NCBI RefSeq assembly: GCF_000403435.2
Contig: NZ_KE159703.1
Span: forward strand, 621,567 to 674,442
Length of the DNA: 52,876 nucleotides
DNA from: Oscillibacter sp. 1-3
GTDB taxonomy: Bacteria > Bacillota > Clostridia > Oscillospirales > Oscillospiraceae
Direction of reading: 5' to 3'
Position numbers and translations under genes: made by a program. Position 1 is the stretch's first letter, and each line of letters starts with the position of its first letter. The notes under the pieces were generated by a model. The model saw only the letters and a program-made list of their open reading frames with translations. It did no database searches and was not told the DNA's origin. Of this stretch, positions 18,817-27,784 are shown piece by piece.

Positions 18817-19264
18817 GAGGAATGATCACTTTCTCAACCTGAAAATGTTCTCCGTCAACGGTCATGACAGCAAAGGTAATCTCTTGGTCAAAGCGCCGAC
18901 ATCCACAACTGCCGGGATTCAGCCACAGAACGCCATTCCGCTCCTCGCAAGCGTACTTGTGGGAGTGACCGTAAATCACCACATCCGTGTTGGGCAAATC
19001 CGAAGGAACATCACTCTTATTGTGAATCAGGAAGAAATGGATACCCTAGATGGAAAATATGAGGCTTTGCGGCAACCCCTCCGCCCAGTCCTTGTCGTTG
19101 TTCCCTCGGACAATATAGATCGGGGCGTACTCCCGGAGCTTGTCCACAATGGCCTGGGTGTTGATATCGCCGCCGTGGATGATGATGTCAGCCTGGGACA
19201 GGTATCCCACCACCTCCGGCCGCAGCAGACCGTGGGTGTCGGATAAGATGATGACACGTTTCAT
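18803..19264 (-). pseudogene. YfcE/MJ0936-type phosphoesterase with in-frame TAG
   Basis: The N-terminal part MKRVIILSDTHG...DIIIHGGDI...YIVRGNND has the metallophosphoesterase metal ligands (DxH, GD, GNxD). A TAG at 19046-19048 interrupts it at codon 73. The same frame continues with HFFLIHNK, VVIYGHSHKY and LNPGSCG, the remaining motifs, to a normal end at 18803. The total of 153 residues is the usual length. Glu or Gln would fit the stop position. It is probably a recent nonsense allele. GGGAGG precedes the start, and the peptide deformylase-like gene lies 17 bp upstream. Confidence 0.8.
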
Positions 19265-19280
19265 GTATAGGCCTCCCGGT

Positions 19281-19691
19281 TCAAATCAGAATCCCCTCGC
19301 AGTGGTCGATCTCGTGCTGGATGATCTGTGCCGTCCAGCCGGTGAAGGTCTTGAAGCGGGTCTGAAACCGCTCGTTCTGATACTGTACCTTGATAGACTG
19401 CCAGCGCTTAGCCTTCCGGGTGCCGGTGAGGGAGAGACAGCCCTCCTCCGCCTCATAAGGGCCGGACTTCTTGATGATCTCCGGGTTAAACATGACCATA
19501 TATTTGCCCTTGTTGTCAAAGGCGATAATTCGCTTGCAGACGCCGATCATATTGGCCGCCATGCCCACACAGCCGTCCTTGTGGGCAGTCAGGGTGTCCA
19601 GCAGGTCCTGAGCGACAGGCAAGTCCTCCAAAGTGGCCGGTTCAGCCTTTTGGGAGAGGAACGCTTCATCCCGCATAATCTCTCGTACCAC
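19281..19691 (-). CDS. Peptide deformylase-like protein (variant motif 1)
   Basis: A 136-aa protein, GTG start (VVREIMRDEAFL) behind GGAGGT. Deformylases remove formyl from the N-terminal Met of new proteins. Motif 2 (EEGCLSL) and motif 3 (QHEIDHCEG), which hold the metal ligands Cys, His, His and the catalytic Glu, are complete. Motif 1 reads VGMAANMIG, so the usual GxGxAAxQ has Met where the oxyanion Gln is expected. Short Firmicutes paralogues of this type exist, and activity may be lower or different. It is the first gene of the minus-strand cluster. Confidence 0.8.
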   Translation of the reverse strand: MVREIMRDEAFLSQKAEPATLEDLPVAQDLLDTLTAHKDGCVGMAANMIGVCKRIIAFDNKGKYMVMFNPEIIKKSGPYEAEEGCLSLTGTRKAKRWQSIKVQYQNERFQTRFKTFTGWTAQIIQHEIDHCEGILI

Positions 19692-19748
19692 GGCATTGCA
19701 CCTCCATTGCCTACTTCCCACAAGGGGAAATTTGTGGTATACTCATAT

Positions 19749-19777
19749 AAAATAGCATAGACAGGGGAAAAAGGCAA
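19749..19777 (-). promoter_or_regulatory. Possible promoter of the deformylase-yaaA cluster
   Basis: On the minus strand TTGCCT (19772-19777) and TATTTT (19749-19754) are separated by 17 bp and point to the GTG start at 19691. The match to consensus is moderate. The divergent mutT gene shares this intergenic region. Confidence 0.4.
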
Positions 19778-19801
19778 CTTGTTCTGAGAATGGTGGGTAG
19801 C

Positions 19802-20197
19802 ATGGAGAAGAGAGTAATCGAAGTGGTGGCGGCACCGATCTGGAACGGGGACAGGTTTCTAATCTGCCAGCGTCCAGCCCACAAAATGCGAGGACTGCTT
19901 TGGGAGTTTGTCGGCGGCAAGGTGGAACCTGAAGAGACAAAGGAACAAGCTCTCATTCGGGAGTGTCAGGAAGAACTGGCTGTCACCATCTCAGTGGGTG
20001 AAGTGTTTATGGAAGTCGATCACATTTACCCGGATTTGAATGTACATCTGACACTGTTCAATGCGGCGATTATCGAGGGAACTCCACAAATGTTGGAACA
20101 TAATGATATTCGGTGGATTGCAGTGAATGAAATGTCGCAGTACGAGTTTTGCCCGGCGGACGAGATAATTCTAAGGAAACTGCGATATGAAAGATAA
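19802..20197 (+). CDS. MutT-type Nudix hydrolase (8-oxo-dGTP diphosphatase-like)
   Basis: A 131-aa protein, MEKRVIEVVAAPIW, with the full Nudix box in GGKVEPEETKEQALIRECQEE (Gx5Ex7REUxEExGU). MutT-like enzymes sanitise oxidised nucleotides such as 8-oxo-dGTP. Length and the N-terminal strand pattern (AAPIWNGDRFLICQRP) are typical of MutT. A start 12 bp earlier is possible. It is divergent from the deformylase-like gene and is the last gene before base composition falls sharply in the defence operon. Confidence 0.9.
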   Translation: MEKRVIEVVAAPIWNGDRFLICQRPAHKMRGLLWEFVGGKVEPEETKEQALIRECQEELAVTISVGEVFMEVDHIYPDLNVHLTLFNAAIIEGTPQMLEHNDIRWIAVNEMSQYEFCPADEIILRKLRYER

Positions 20198-20365
20198 AGC
20201 ATTTGGCAAAGATTGAGAATCAAATTGAATTGTGTTGTTATAAAAGCATAAAAAGCACTATTTATCAGATAACCTTGGTTTTGAAAAGAGATAATAGTCC
20301 GTTTTTTGGTACAGCGGCTCTGCTATTGTGAATCTGAGAACTTTCTCAGGAAAGGAGGTTAGATT

Positions 20366-22081
20366 ATGTGGTGTAGGTGTTGCAATTTGGAAACAAACGA
20401 GAATTACTGTTCCGTTTGTGGCTCACAAACGGTTGAAGATATTCCAATTCAGATTTATTGGTGCAAAAACTGCTCAATTCCGATTATACATCTTTCTACA
20501 GCAGTTGATAAAGGTATTTGTCCTATTTGCAAAGGAAAAACATATTATCTGACTCCTGATTTAAGACCTGTTTTTCCGGAAGAAAGGCTTTTGCTCGCAA
20601 TTCTTTTGAGGAAAGAGCCAGACACTTACATGAATCATTCTGTCTGGGCAGCATATAGCAGATACTATATTGATGGAAAACCATTATCCATTCCAGCAAA
20701 AATTTTTGCTGAAGCGGATACTAACAAAATCGCAAAAAAAATTGCTAAATATTCTGGGAATGTAGATTACACCTTTTTTAGTGAGAGCATTTCACTCTTT
20801 GTTCAGGCTAACCAGCACCGCTTAGCCTATCTTAAAGATGAAGCGTTTGCGTTTGTTCAACAAGCAGCGAAAAAATATAAAGAAGAGAACATCGTAATTT
20901 CTTTCTCTGGAGGTAAAGATTCGACCGTTACCGCAGATGTCGTTATTAAGGCACTTAGTAATCCAAGCTTAGTACATATTTTCGGGGATACTACTCTCGA
21001 ATTTCCTGCCACTATTGATTACGCAAGTAGATATAGAGATACTCATCCATTAGCGATATTTCAAACCGCCAAAAATGATGAACAGATATTTTATGACGTG
21101 TGCAAGGATATAGGCCCTCCAGCACGAATGATGCGCTGGTGTTGTTCAATGTTTAAAACGGGTCCGATTACGAGAGTAATCAACAGTATGTACCGAAGTC
21201 AGCAAATCTTAACTTTCTATGGAATCAGAAAGTCAGAATCAGTTAGCCGCAGCAAGTATAACCGAATTGAAGACGATGCGGAATCTGTTAAAATTCAGCA
21301 ACAAACAGTAGCCTCCCCAATATTTTTTTGGGAAGACATTGACATTTGGCTTTACATTCTTACTGAAAAAATTGACTTTAACTCAGCATATCGCCTCGGT
21401 TATGATCGAGTAGGGTGTTGGTGTTGTCCAAACAATAACCAGCGAGCTCAGTTCCTTTCTCGAGTATATATGCCAAAGGAATCAAAAGAGTGGCGAGATT
21501 TTCTTCTCGATTTTGCTAAAAAAATTGGGAAGCCCGATCCGGAAGTTTATGTTGACAGTGGAAAGTGGAAAGCCCGTCAAGGCGGAAATGGGCTTGAGTC
21601 TGCCGGCGATGTGAAGATACGCTTTACTAACTGTACAGCTGAAGATCACGCTAAGATTTATCGGTTGGTACGTCCATTTGATGATGAATTAGTTGGTATG
21701 TTTGTCCCTTTTGGAAAACTAGCTCCAGAACTTGGAAAAAAGCTGCTCCGGGAAATTATTATCCTTGATGTAAAGTCCAATGTGCCGATTTTGTCACTCC
21801 AGCCGTTCAATCAGGATGGGTATGACTATGCGGTTAAGATTCGTACGATGAATGTTGCCAATCACGATGATTTGCAGCGGATGGCCAGCTATCAAATTAG
21901 AAAATTTAACGCTTGCAGAAAATGTCTTAAATGTGAATCAATTTGTAGACAAGGTGCGATCTCTATTATCGGAGACAATTATTATATTGATTCAGAAAAA
22001 TGTATCCATTGCAAAATGTGTATGACTGCTAAGTATCTTGATGGTGGTTGTATGATGGACAAGTACTTGCGAACAAAGTGA
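20366..22081 (+). CDS. DndC-like PAPS-reductase-fold protein with zinc ribbons and ferredoxin tail
   Basis: A 571-aa protein. Residues 1-56 hold four Cys pairs (C3-C6, C15/C18, C33/C36, C52/C55), probably two zinc ribbons. Residues ~175-400 are a PP-loop ATP pyrophosphatase/PAPS reductase domain: SFSGGKDST at ~178-186, with RWCCSM (~257) and GCWCCPNN (~350) as likely iron-sulfur ligands, as in DndC. The last ~60 residues are ferredoxin-like with CRKCLKCESIC and CIHCKMC, enough for one or two 4Fe-4S clusters. DndC activates the DNA backbone for sulfur insertion. That role here is inferred from the fold and from the cysteine desulfurase and DndD-like genes in the operon. A strong AAAGGAGG site precedes ATG 20366. 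A weak promoter candidate (TTGAGA, 17 bp, TGTTAT) starts at 20213. Confidence 0.8.
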   Translation: MWCRCCNLETNENYCSVCGSQTVEDIPIQIYWCKNCSIPIIHLSTAVDKGICPICKGKTYYLTPDLRPVFPEERLLLAILLRKEPDTYMNHSVWAAYSRYYIDGKPLSIPAKIFAEADTNKIAKKIAKYSGNVDYTFFSESISLFVQANQHRLAYLKDEAFAFVQQAAKKYKEENIVISFSGGKDSTVTADVVIKALSNPSLVHIFGDTTLEFPATIDYASRYRDTHPLAIFQTAKNDEQIFYDVCKDIGPPARMMRWCCSMFKTGPITRVINSMYRSQQILTFYGIRKSESVSRSKYNRIEDDAESVKIQQQTVASPIFFWEDIDIWLYILTEKIDFNSAYRLGYDRVGCWCCPNNNQRAQFLSRVYMPKESKEWRDFLLDFAKKIGKPDPEVYVDSGKWKARQGGNGLESAGDVKIRFTNCTAEDHAKIYRLVRPFDDELVGMFVPFGKLAPELGKKLLREIIILDVKSNVPILSLQPFNQDGYDYAVKIRTMNVANHDDLQRMASYQIRKFNACRKCLKCESICRQGAISIIGDNYYIDSEKCIHCKMCMTAKYLDGGCMMDKYLRTK

Positions 22082-22099
22082 AGATTTGGAGGACATAGT

Positions 22100-23011
22100 A
22101 TGCCAATGAAATTTCGAGCTCATGATACATTTTTTATTAGAAAAGGCTGGCTCAGCAAGGGCATGCGCTGTGTCTTCAATAAGCCAGATGTATTTATAGC
22201 ACATGATGAGAATCCAATGGATGTACTTGGAATCGGAGCAAACATGGTAAAGGCTCTTCGATACTGGCTTCAGGCGGTTAATCTTACTACGGAACCCAGT
22301 AAAGGCAAACGGACACAGAGTTTTACTGACCTTGGAAAATTGATTTTCAAGTATGATACTTATGTTGAAGAGCTTGGAACACTCTATCTATTGCAGTATA
22401 GGCTTGCTTCACAGAAAGAAGAAGCGACTGCATGGTACTTCTTCTTCAACGAATTTTCTGTGTCGGAATTCTCAAGGGAAGATTTTGTTGAAGCGTTACA
22501 GAAATATATTAAGATGACAGATGGCGAAATGAATTATGCTATTCGGTCGCTTAACGATGATTTTCAATGTATCATTAATACTTATTTACCTCGCTATAAG
22601 TCCAATCCAACAAGAGTGTCTCCGGAAAACAATATTGACTGTCCATTTGGTGAGCTTGGACTGATTGACATTTTGAATAAACGCAAGAAGACGTATAAAA
22701 AGAGTATTCCAGCAAGCGGTACACTCAACCCATACGTTGCGCTTGCAGTCATTGCGGACAATGCTAATGGCCGAAAAGAAATCAGCTTAAATGAACTTTT
22801 GACTGCACCGTGTAACATAGGAAAGGTGTTTAACCTCGATTCAATTGCTATGCTTGATATACTGTATCGAATTGAGAAACTCAGACTTATCAAGATCAAT
22901 CGCACAGCAGGCCTTGACGTGATTACTATCCAAGAGGAAATCAATTTCCTCGAATGTGTAGAGAATTTTTATAGATCAATCAATGAGCGTTGTCAGGAGA
23001 ATAGAACATGA
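22100..23011 (+). CDS. DUF4007 family protein
   Basis: A 303-aa protein beginning FRAHDTFFIRKGWLSKG, with LGIGANMVKALRYWL and ATAWYFFFNEF, the hallmarks of DUF4007. The family is of unknown biochemical function and is recurrent beside PAPS-reductase-like genes in defence islands. It probably contains winged-helix segments and may be a specificity or DNA-contact subunit (inference). It lies 18 bp after the DndC-like gene and overlaps the next gene by four bases (ATGA). Confidence 0.8.
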   Translation: MPMKFRAHDTFFIRKGWLSKGMRCVFNKPDVFIAHDENPMDVLGIGANMVKALRYWLQAVNLTTEPSKGKRTQSFTDLGKLIFKYDTYVEELGTLYLLQYRLASQKEEATAWYFFFNEFSVSEFSREDFVEALQKYIKMTDGEMNYAIRSLNDDFQCIINTYLPRYKSNPTRVSPENNIDCPFGELGLIDILNKRKKTYKKSIPASGTLNPYVALAVIADNANGRKEISLNELLTAPCNIGKVFNLDSIAMLDILYRIEKLRLIKINRTAGLDVITIQEEINFLECVENFYRSINERCQENRT

Positions 23012-26000
23012 GAGACATGATTTCTGTTGCCTCTGGATTCCAGTACTCCGTTAATATTGGGTATGATATCGGAAGCGACGATAAACTGAAAAACTTTATA
23101 CCAACAAAATCGGCGCTTAATCTTCTGGAAGATATTATACGAAGTGTTAGTCCAACATCTTCAGATCGAGCGAGAGTGCTGATTGGAGCATATGGAAAGG
23201 GTAAATCTCATATTGTGCTCACGATTCTCTCCATTCTTATGAAACGGGATCTTAGACTGTTTGAGAAACTTATGCCAAAAGTCGAAGAAAACCCAATACT
23301 CTACCAACTTGTTCAAAATTACTATGAGAGCAAGGACAACATCCTTCCCGTTGTAATCAGCGGCAGCAATACCAGCCTTACCCAAGCGTTTCTACTTGCT
23401 TTACAAAGGACGCTTTCAGAGCATGATTTAATAAGTGCTATGCCAGACACTAATTATAGGGCGGCAATCAGTGCAATCACAAGGTGGGAGGCGGAATTTC
23501 CAGAAACTTTTTCCAAATTTCAAGCAGAAATTGATGAACCAGTCAACTTGTTTATCGATAGGCTGGAAAACTATGACGTTATCGCCTATGAAACTTTTGA
23601 AAAGATTTATCCAGCACTAACCTCGGGAAGTGTGTTTAATCCTTTCCTTGGTTTTGATGTGGTTGAGTTATATGAAAGTGTTGCTAAAAGTCTCAAGGCT
23701 AAAGGTTATACTGGGATTTATGTTGTATATGATGAGTTCAGTAAATTTCTTGAGGCCAATATAGTTGATGCATCGGTCAGTGATACGAAAATGCTCCAGG
23801 ACTTTGCAGAAAAATGTGCTAGAAGTGGAGATCTACAACTCCACCTAATGCTCATTTCTCACAAAGAAATTTCAAATTATATTGACAGACTTCCAAAAGA
23901 AAAAACCGATGGTTGGCGTGGAGTGTCTGAACGTTTCAAACACATCCACATGAATAATAATTTTTCACAGACATATGAAATCATCTCCTCTGTAATTCAG
24001 CATAAAGAACCTCGTTGGAGAGAGTTTTGTGATGTACACGCTTGTGATTTTGATTCGTTATTCAATCGTTATCAAAAGCATCAGATATTTGTGGATTCCG
24101 AGGGAGAGATTGAAACGGCTATTAGGGGCTGTTTCCCACTTCATCCAGTTGCTACTTTTATTTTGCCAAGACTTTCTGAGCGTATTGCTCAGAATGAACG
24201 GACGTTTTTTACCTTCCTCTCTGCAGAAGGAACAGCTACGCTTCCTGCATTTCTCGACAAATATGAGAATGAGTTTACCCTTGTTACCCCAGATCAGATT
24301 TATGACTATTTTGAGCCGCTATTCAAAAAAGAAGTATATGCTGGAGGAATCCATGATACTTTTATTCTTACAAGCATGATACTTAACCAGCTCCCAGGAG
24401 AAACGCTTGGCAGCAAAATTGTTAAAACTATCGCACTGATTTATATGCTCGAACAGTTTGAGCGGTTAAGCCCTACAAAAGAACAGATTATTGGTATCTA
24501 CTCTAGTTCATATGGTGTCACTGAAATTGAACAGGCTATTGCCAATCTGATTGAGAAAGAATTTGTTATTTATATCAAGCGAAGTAATGACTATCTCCGG
24601 CTAAAACAGACATCGGGAGTTGATATTCAGCAAAAAATTCACGATTTGATGGAAACACAGGCAGGAAAGATTGTAACGAAGGAAATACTCAATACTTCGA
24701 ATTTTGACAACTATATGTACCCATCTCGTTACAATGACAGTCATGAGATGACTCGATTTTTTGCGTTCCAGTTCATTTCCGGCGCAGAAGTTACTCCCGA
24801 TGTAAATTGGGATGTCAAGAGTGAAAAAATTGATGCTGATGGGATTATTTACGGAATCATTCCAGAAAGTCAAGATCAACTTCAGCAAATCAAAAAAGTT
24901 ATCAGGACCTCTAGTAAGAACTGCAAACGGTTCATATTTGCATTTCCTAAGCACTTTCAAGCTATTGACAAGATTTCTCTGGAATATGCTGCGGTCACGC
25001 AACTCAGGGATCATGCAATTGATGATCCAATTCTATTTGATGAATATGAAGTAGTATTCGAGGACTTACAAGAGGTTATTAATGACTTTATTGGCACATA
25101 CACGCATCCGGAGAACTATCGTTCGTTTTATATTTATAATGGCGAACTGATGAACATCCATCGCAAGTCGGGGCTTACTGAGTTAATGTCCAAAATATGT
25201 GATGAAGTCTACTGCCTGACTCCAGTAATCAATAATGAGTCCGTGAATAAGAACGATATTACACGCATTGCGCAGAATAGCCGAAACAAAATTATTGGAG
25301 CGCTGCTGCGCAGTGAATTGGAACCCAATCTTGGTCTTTCTGGCACAGGACAAGAGGTCTCTATCATGCGCAGTACTCTCTTTCGGACAGGGATCTGGAA
25401 TGAGGACAGTGGTATTCCACAGATGAATCTACATCCCAAAGATGTTGCCATGCAAAATATGCTTAAAACAATTGAGGATTTTATCCTTGAGGCGCGTCAA
25501 AATGGACAAGTCAATTTTGGCGTGCTCTATGAGAGGCTAACTTCACCAGAGTATCATATTGGCCTACGATATGGGTTGATTCCGATTTATCTTGCCGCGG
25601 TCATGCACAATTATCGTCAACAGACTGTTATCAATGATCGCTTTGGTCCAGTACAGACGAGTGTGGATGTTCTCGTTCAGATTAACAGCGAACCTGGCAA
25701 CTTTACACTCGAATATCTCGATTGGAATCCAGAGAAAGAACGCTATATCAAAAGATTGGCAGAAGCATTTGCGGATTATGTCGTTGATGCAGAAAAGGCT
25801 GGTAATTCTTACGACTATGTTGCAAATGCTATGCGCCGCTGGTATATGGCTCTTCCTAAATATTCTAAAGAGATCATAAAGCATCCAACAGGTGAAAGAA
25901 TTCTTAGGCAACAACTCGAAATGATCAAACTACTTAAGCAAAATGTCAGTGGCTCTGATTTGTTATTTAAGAAGCTTCCAGAGGTATTTGATTATCACGA

Positions 26001-26613
26001 CAAATTTGCGGATGCTGCCAGAGATATCATTGATTCTAAAGCAGTATTTGATGGACTTCTCGGAGAACTTAAGCACCATTTGCTCACAGAAACTAAAAAT
26101 GCCTTTCTCCCAAAAGGGGACAGAGCAACTGGACGGAAGATATCACTTGTGGATGCGGTCAAGGAATGGTGTGATCAACTTGATCCTAAGAGTTTTGAAC
26201 AACTTTTTCCCGATGGGACAGATCAGTTCCTCCAGCATCTGAAAAGTGTAACAAATGATGAGGATTTATTCATCATTCGTCTTGCAAAGTTGACAACTGG
26301 ACTCAGAATCGAAGATTGGGATGGTAAAACCATAGAGCTGTACTTTGGATCGCTCGACCGTTTTATGAAGACAGCGAAAGACTTCCATAGTAGCGTTGTT
26401 GCGGAAACTATCAATGAAACTTCAAACTACCAAATCATATTCGCTGATGAATCCGGTGTTAGCACGACGAGACGGTTTGATAAGGTCAATGTATCTGGAA
26501 GAGGCAAGTTGTTGTTTAATCAGATCACAGCTTCTCTTGACGCAATGGGACACTCTATTTCTGAACAGGAAAAGCGGCAAGTTCTTATGGAAGTTTTAAA
26601 AAAGCTCTGCTAA
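23008..26613 (+). CDS. Giant BrxC/PglY-like P-loop ATPase
   Basis: A 1201-aa protein with Walker A GAYGKGKSH at ~60-68 and Walker B YVVYDEFSKFLE at ~238-249, then a long helical, domain-rich C-terminal part. The size, the early P-loop and the VVYDEF motif match the very large ATPases of defence systems, such as BrxC/PglY of BREX. These are thought to act as motors or switches that connect sensing with modification or restriction. The exact family cannot be fixed by eye. The reading frame is intact. Tight coupling to DUF4007 upstream and 13 bp to the desulfurase downstream argues for one functional complex. Confidence 0.7.
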   Translation: MRDMISVASGFQYSVNIGYDIGSDDKLKNFIPTKSALNLLEDIIRSVSPTSSDRARVLIGAYGKGKSHIVLTILSILMKRDLRLFEKLMPKVEENPILYQLVQNYYESKDNILPVVISGSNTSLTQAFLLALQRTLSEHDLISAMPDTNYRAAISAITRWEAEFPETFSKFQAEIDEPVNLFIDRLENYDVIAYETFEKIYPALTSGSVFNPFLGFDVVELYESVAKSLKAKGYTGIYVVYDEFSKFLEANIVDASVSDTKMLQDFAEKCARSGDLQLHLMLISHKEISNYIDRLPKEKTDGWRGVSERFKHIHMNNNFSQTYEIISSVIQHKEPRWREFCDVHACDFDSLFNRYQKHQIFVDSEGEIETAIRGCFPLHPVATFILPRLSERIAQNERTFFTFLSAEGTATLPAFLDKYENEFTLVTPDQIYDYFEPLFKKEVYAGGIHDTFILTSMILNQLPGETLGSKIVKTIALIYMLEQFERLSPTKEQIIGIYSSSYGVTEIEQAIANLIEKEFVIYIKRSNDYLRLKQTSGVDIQQKIHDLMETQAGKIVTKEILNTSNFDNYMYPSRYNDSHEMTRFFAFQFISGAEVTPDVNWDVKSEKIDADGIIYGIIPESQDQLQQIKKVIRTSSKNCKRFIFAFPKHFQAIDKISLEYAAVTQLRDHAIDDPILFDEYEVVFEDLQEVINDFIGTYTHPENYRSFYIYNGELMNIHRKSGLTELMSKICDEVYCLTPVINNESVNKNDITRIAQNSRNKIIGALLRSELEPNLGLSGTGQEVSIMRSTLFRTGIWNEDSGIPQMNLHPKDVAMQNMLKTIEDFILEARQNGQVNFGVLYERLTSPEYHIGLRYGLIPIYLAAVMHNYRQQTVINDRFGPVQTSVDVLVQINSEPGNFTLEYLDWNPEKERYIKRLAEAFADYVVDAEKAGNSYDYVANAMRRWYMALPKYSKEIIKHPTGERILRQQLEMIKLLKQNVSGSDLLFKKLPEVFDYHDKFADAARDIIDSKAVFDGLLGELKHHLLTETKNAFLPKGDRATGRKISLVDAVKEWCDQLDPKSFEQLFPDGTDQFLQHLKSVTNDEDLFIIRLAKLTTGLRIEDWDGKTIELYFGSLDRFMKTAKDFHSSVVAETINETSNYQIIFADESGVSTTRRFDKVNVSGRGKLLFNQITASLDAMGHSISEQEKRQVLMEVLKKLC

Positions 26614-26626
26614 CAAGGAGGAGCAA

Positions 26627-27772
26627 ATGGCATACTTTGATAATGCAGCAACTTCATATCCAAAACCTGATATCGTCTATACTTTTATGGATAGGTTCTA
26701 TCGCAATCATGGAGGAAGTGCCGGTCGAGGTGATTATGCCTTGGCCAATTCCGCAAAAGGAATGATTGAAGAGACCCGAAGTCTTCTTCAAGAACTTTTC
26801 CATTGCCCCGCAAAACAAGTAGTGTTTACTCCAACAGCAACGATTGCACTAAATATGATTATTCGCGGAGTAATAGAAAAGGGAACTCGAAATATTTATA
26901 TCAGTCCGTTTGAACACAATGCGGTAACCCGCACACTTTATCATTTTGAAAAACTCGGGCTAATTACAATAACAGAACTTGCTATCACTGATCTGCTTAA
27001 GTATGACATATTGAGAATCCGTTATCAGTTTGACTCTGTTCGTCCAGATTTAGTAATTGTTAGTCACGCAAGCAATGTCATTGGCCTTGTGTCTCCAGTT
27101 GAAGATATTTTCGCATTGGCAAAGGAATATGGGGCGGTAACACTTGTGGACATGGCACAGACAGCGGGACTTGTTGATCTTAATGTGGGCCTCGAAACCA
27201 TAGATTTTGCAGTATTTGCGGGGCATAAGACTCTCCTTGGGCCAACAGGAATCTCTGGCTTTTTGATGAAACCTTCCGTTCAGCTTCCTCCTGTGCTATT
27301 TGGTGGGACTGGATATGACTCGGCAAATCAAGATATGCCAGAGAGTTTTCCTGAGAAATATGAGATGGGGACTCTCAATATTGTTGGAATTGCAGGATTG
27401 AATGCTGCACTTAAATGGATTAAAGAGCAGACAATTGTGAAGCTCTATAGCGAGGAAGCGGCGAAACGGAAAGAACTTTTAACACTAATTGAGGACTATA
27501 ATTTCCTTACAGTTGTTGGAAACGTTGAAGGGAACAAATATGTCGGCATTGTTTCTTGCCTTGTAGATGGGATCAGTAGCGATAGCGCAGGAGGAATTTT
27601 CTCAGAAAGGGGTATCTCTGTTCGGACAGGGTTGCAATGCGCTCCGAGGGCCCATCAGTTCCTTGGCACATATCCAGCAGGTACAGTCAGATTAAGTGTA
27701 AACGCATTAACAGCTGACAAGGATTTTGAAGATCTTAAAGATGCACTTAATGACATCGAAACGAATTTGTAA
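26627..27772 (+). CDS. Cysteine desulfurase (DndA-like role)
   Basis: A 381-aa class V aminotransferase-fold enzyme, MAYFDNAATSYPKP, with PLP lysine K201 in FAGHKTLLG and active-site Cys C338 in RTGLQCAPRAH. It takes sulfur from L-cysteine as a persulfide. In phosphorothioation systems DndA or IscS passes this sulfur to DndC, and location inside the operon makes that the likely job. The C-terminal motif resembles the SufS-like TIGR01977 group rather than the classic DndA/NifS loop. It has an AAGGAGGAG site. No auxiliary SufU or IscU gene is near. Confidence 0.9.
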   Translation: MAYFDNAATSYPKPDIVYTFMDRFYRNHGGSAGRGDYALANSAKGMIEETRSLLQELFHCPAKQVVFTPTATIALNMIIRGVIEKGTRNIYISPFEHNAVTRTLYHFEKLGLITITELAITDLLKYDILRIRYQFDSVRPDLVIVSHASNVIGLVSPVEDIFALAKEYGAVTLVDMAQTAGLVDLNVGLETIDFAVFAGHKTLLGPTGISGFLMKPSVQLPPVLFGGTGYDSANQDMPESFPEKYEMGTLNIVGIAGLNAALKWIKEQTIVKLYSEEAAKRKELLTLIEDYNFLTVVGNVEGNKYVGIVSCLVDGISSDSAGGIFSERGISVRTGLQCAPRAHQFLGTYPAGTVRLSVNALTADKDFEDLKDALNDIETNL

Positions 27773-27784
27773 AGGCGGGATGGA

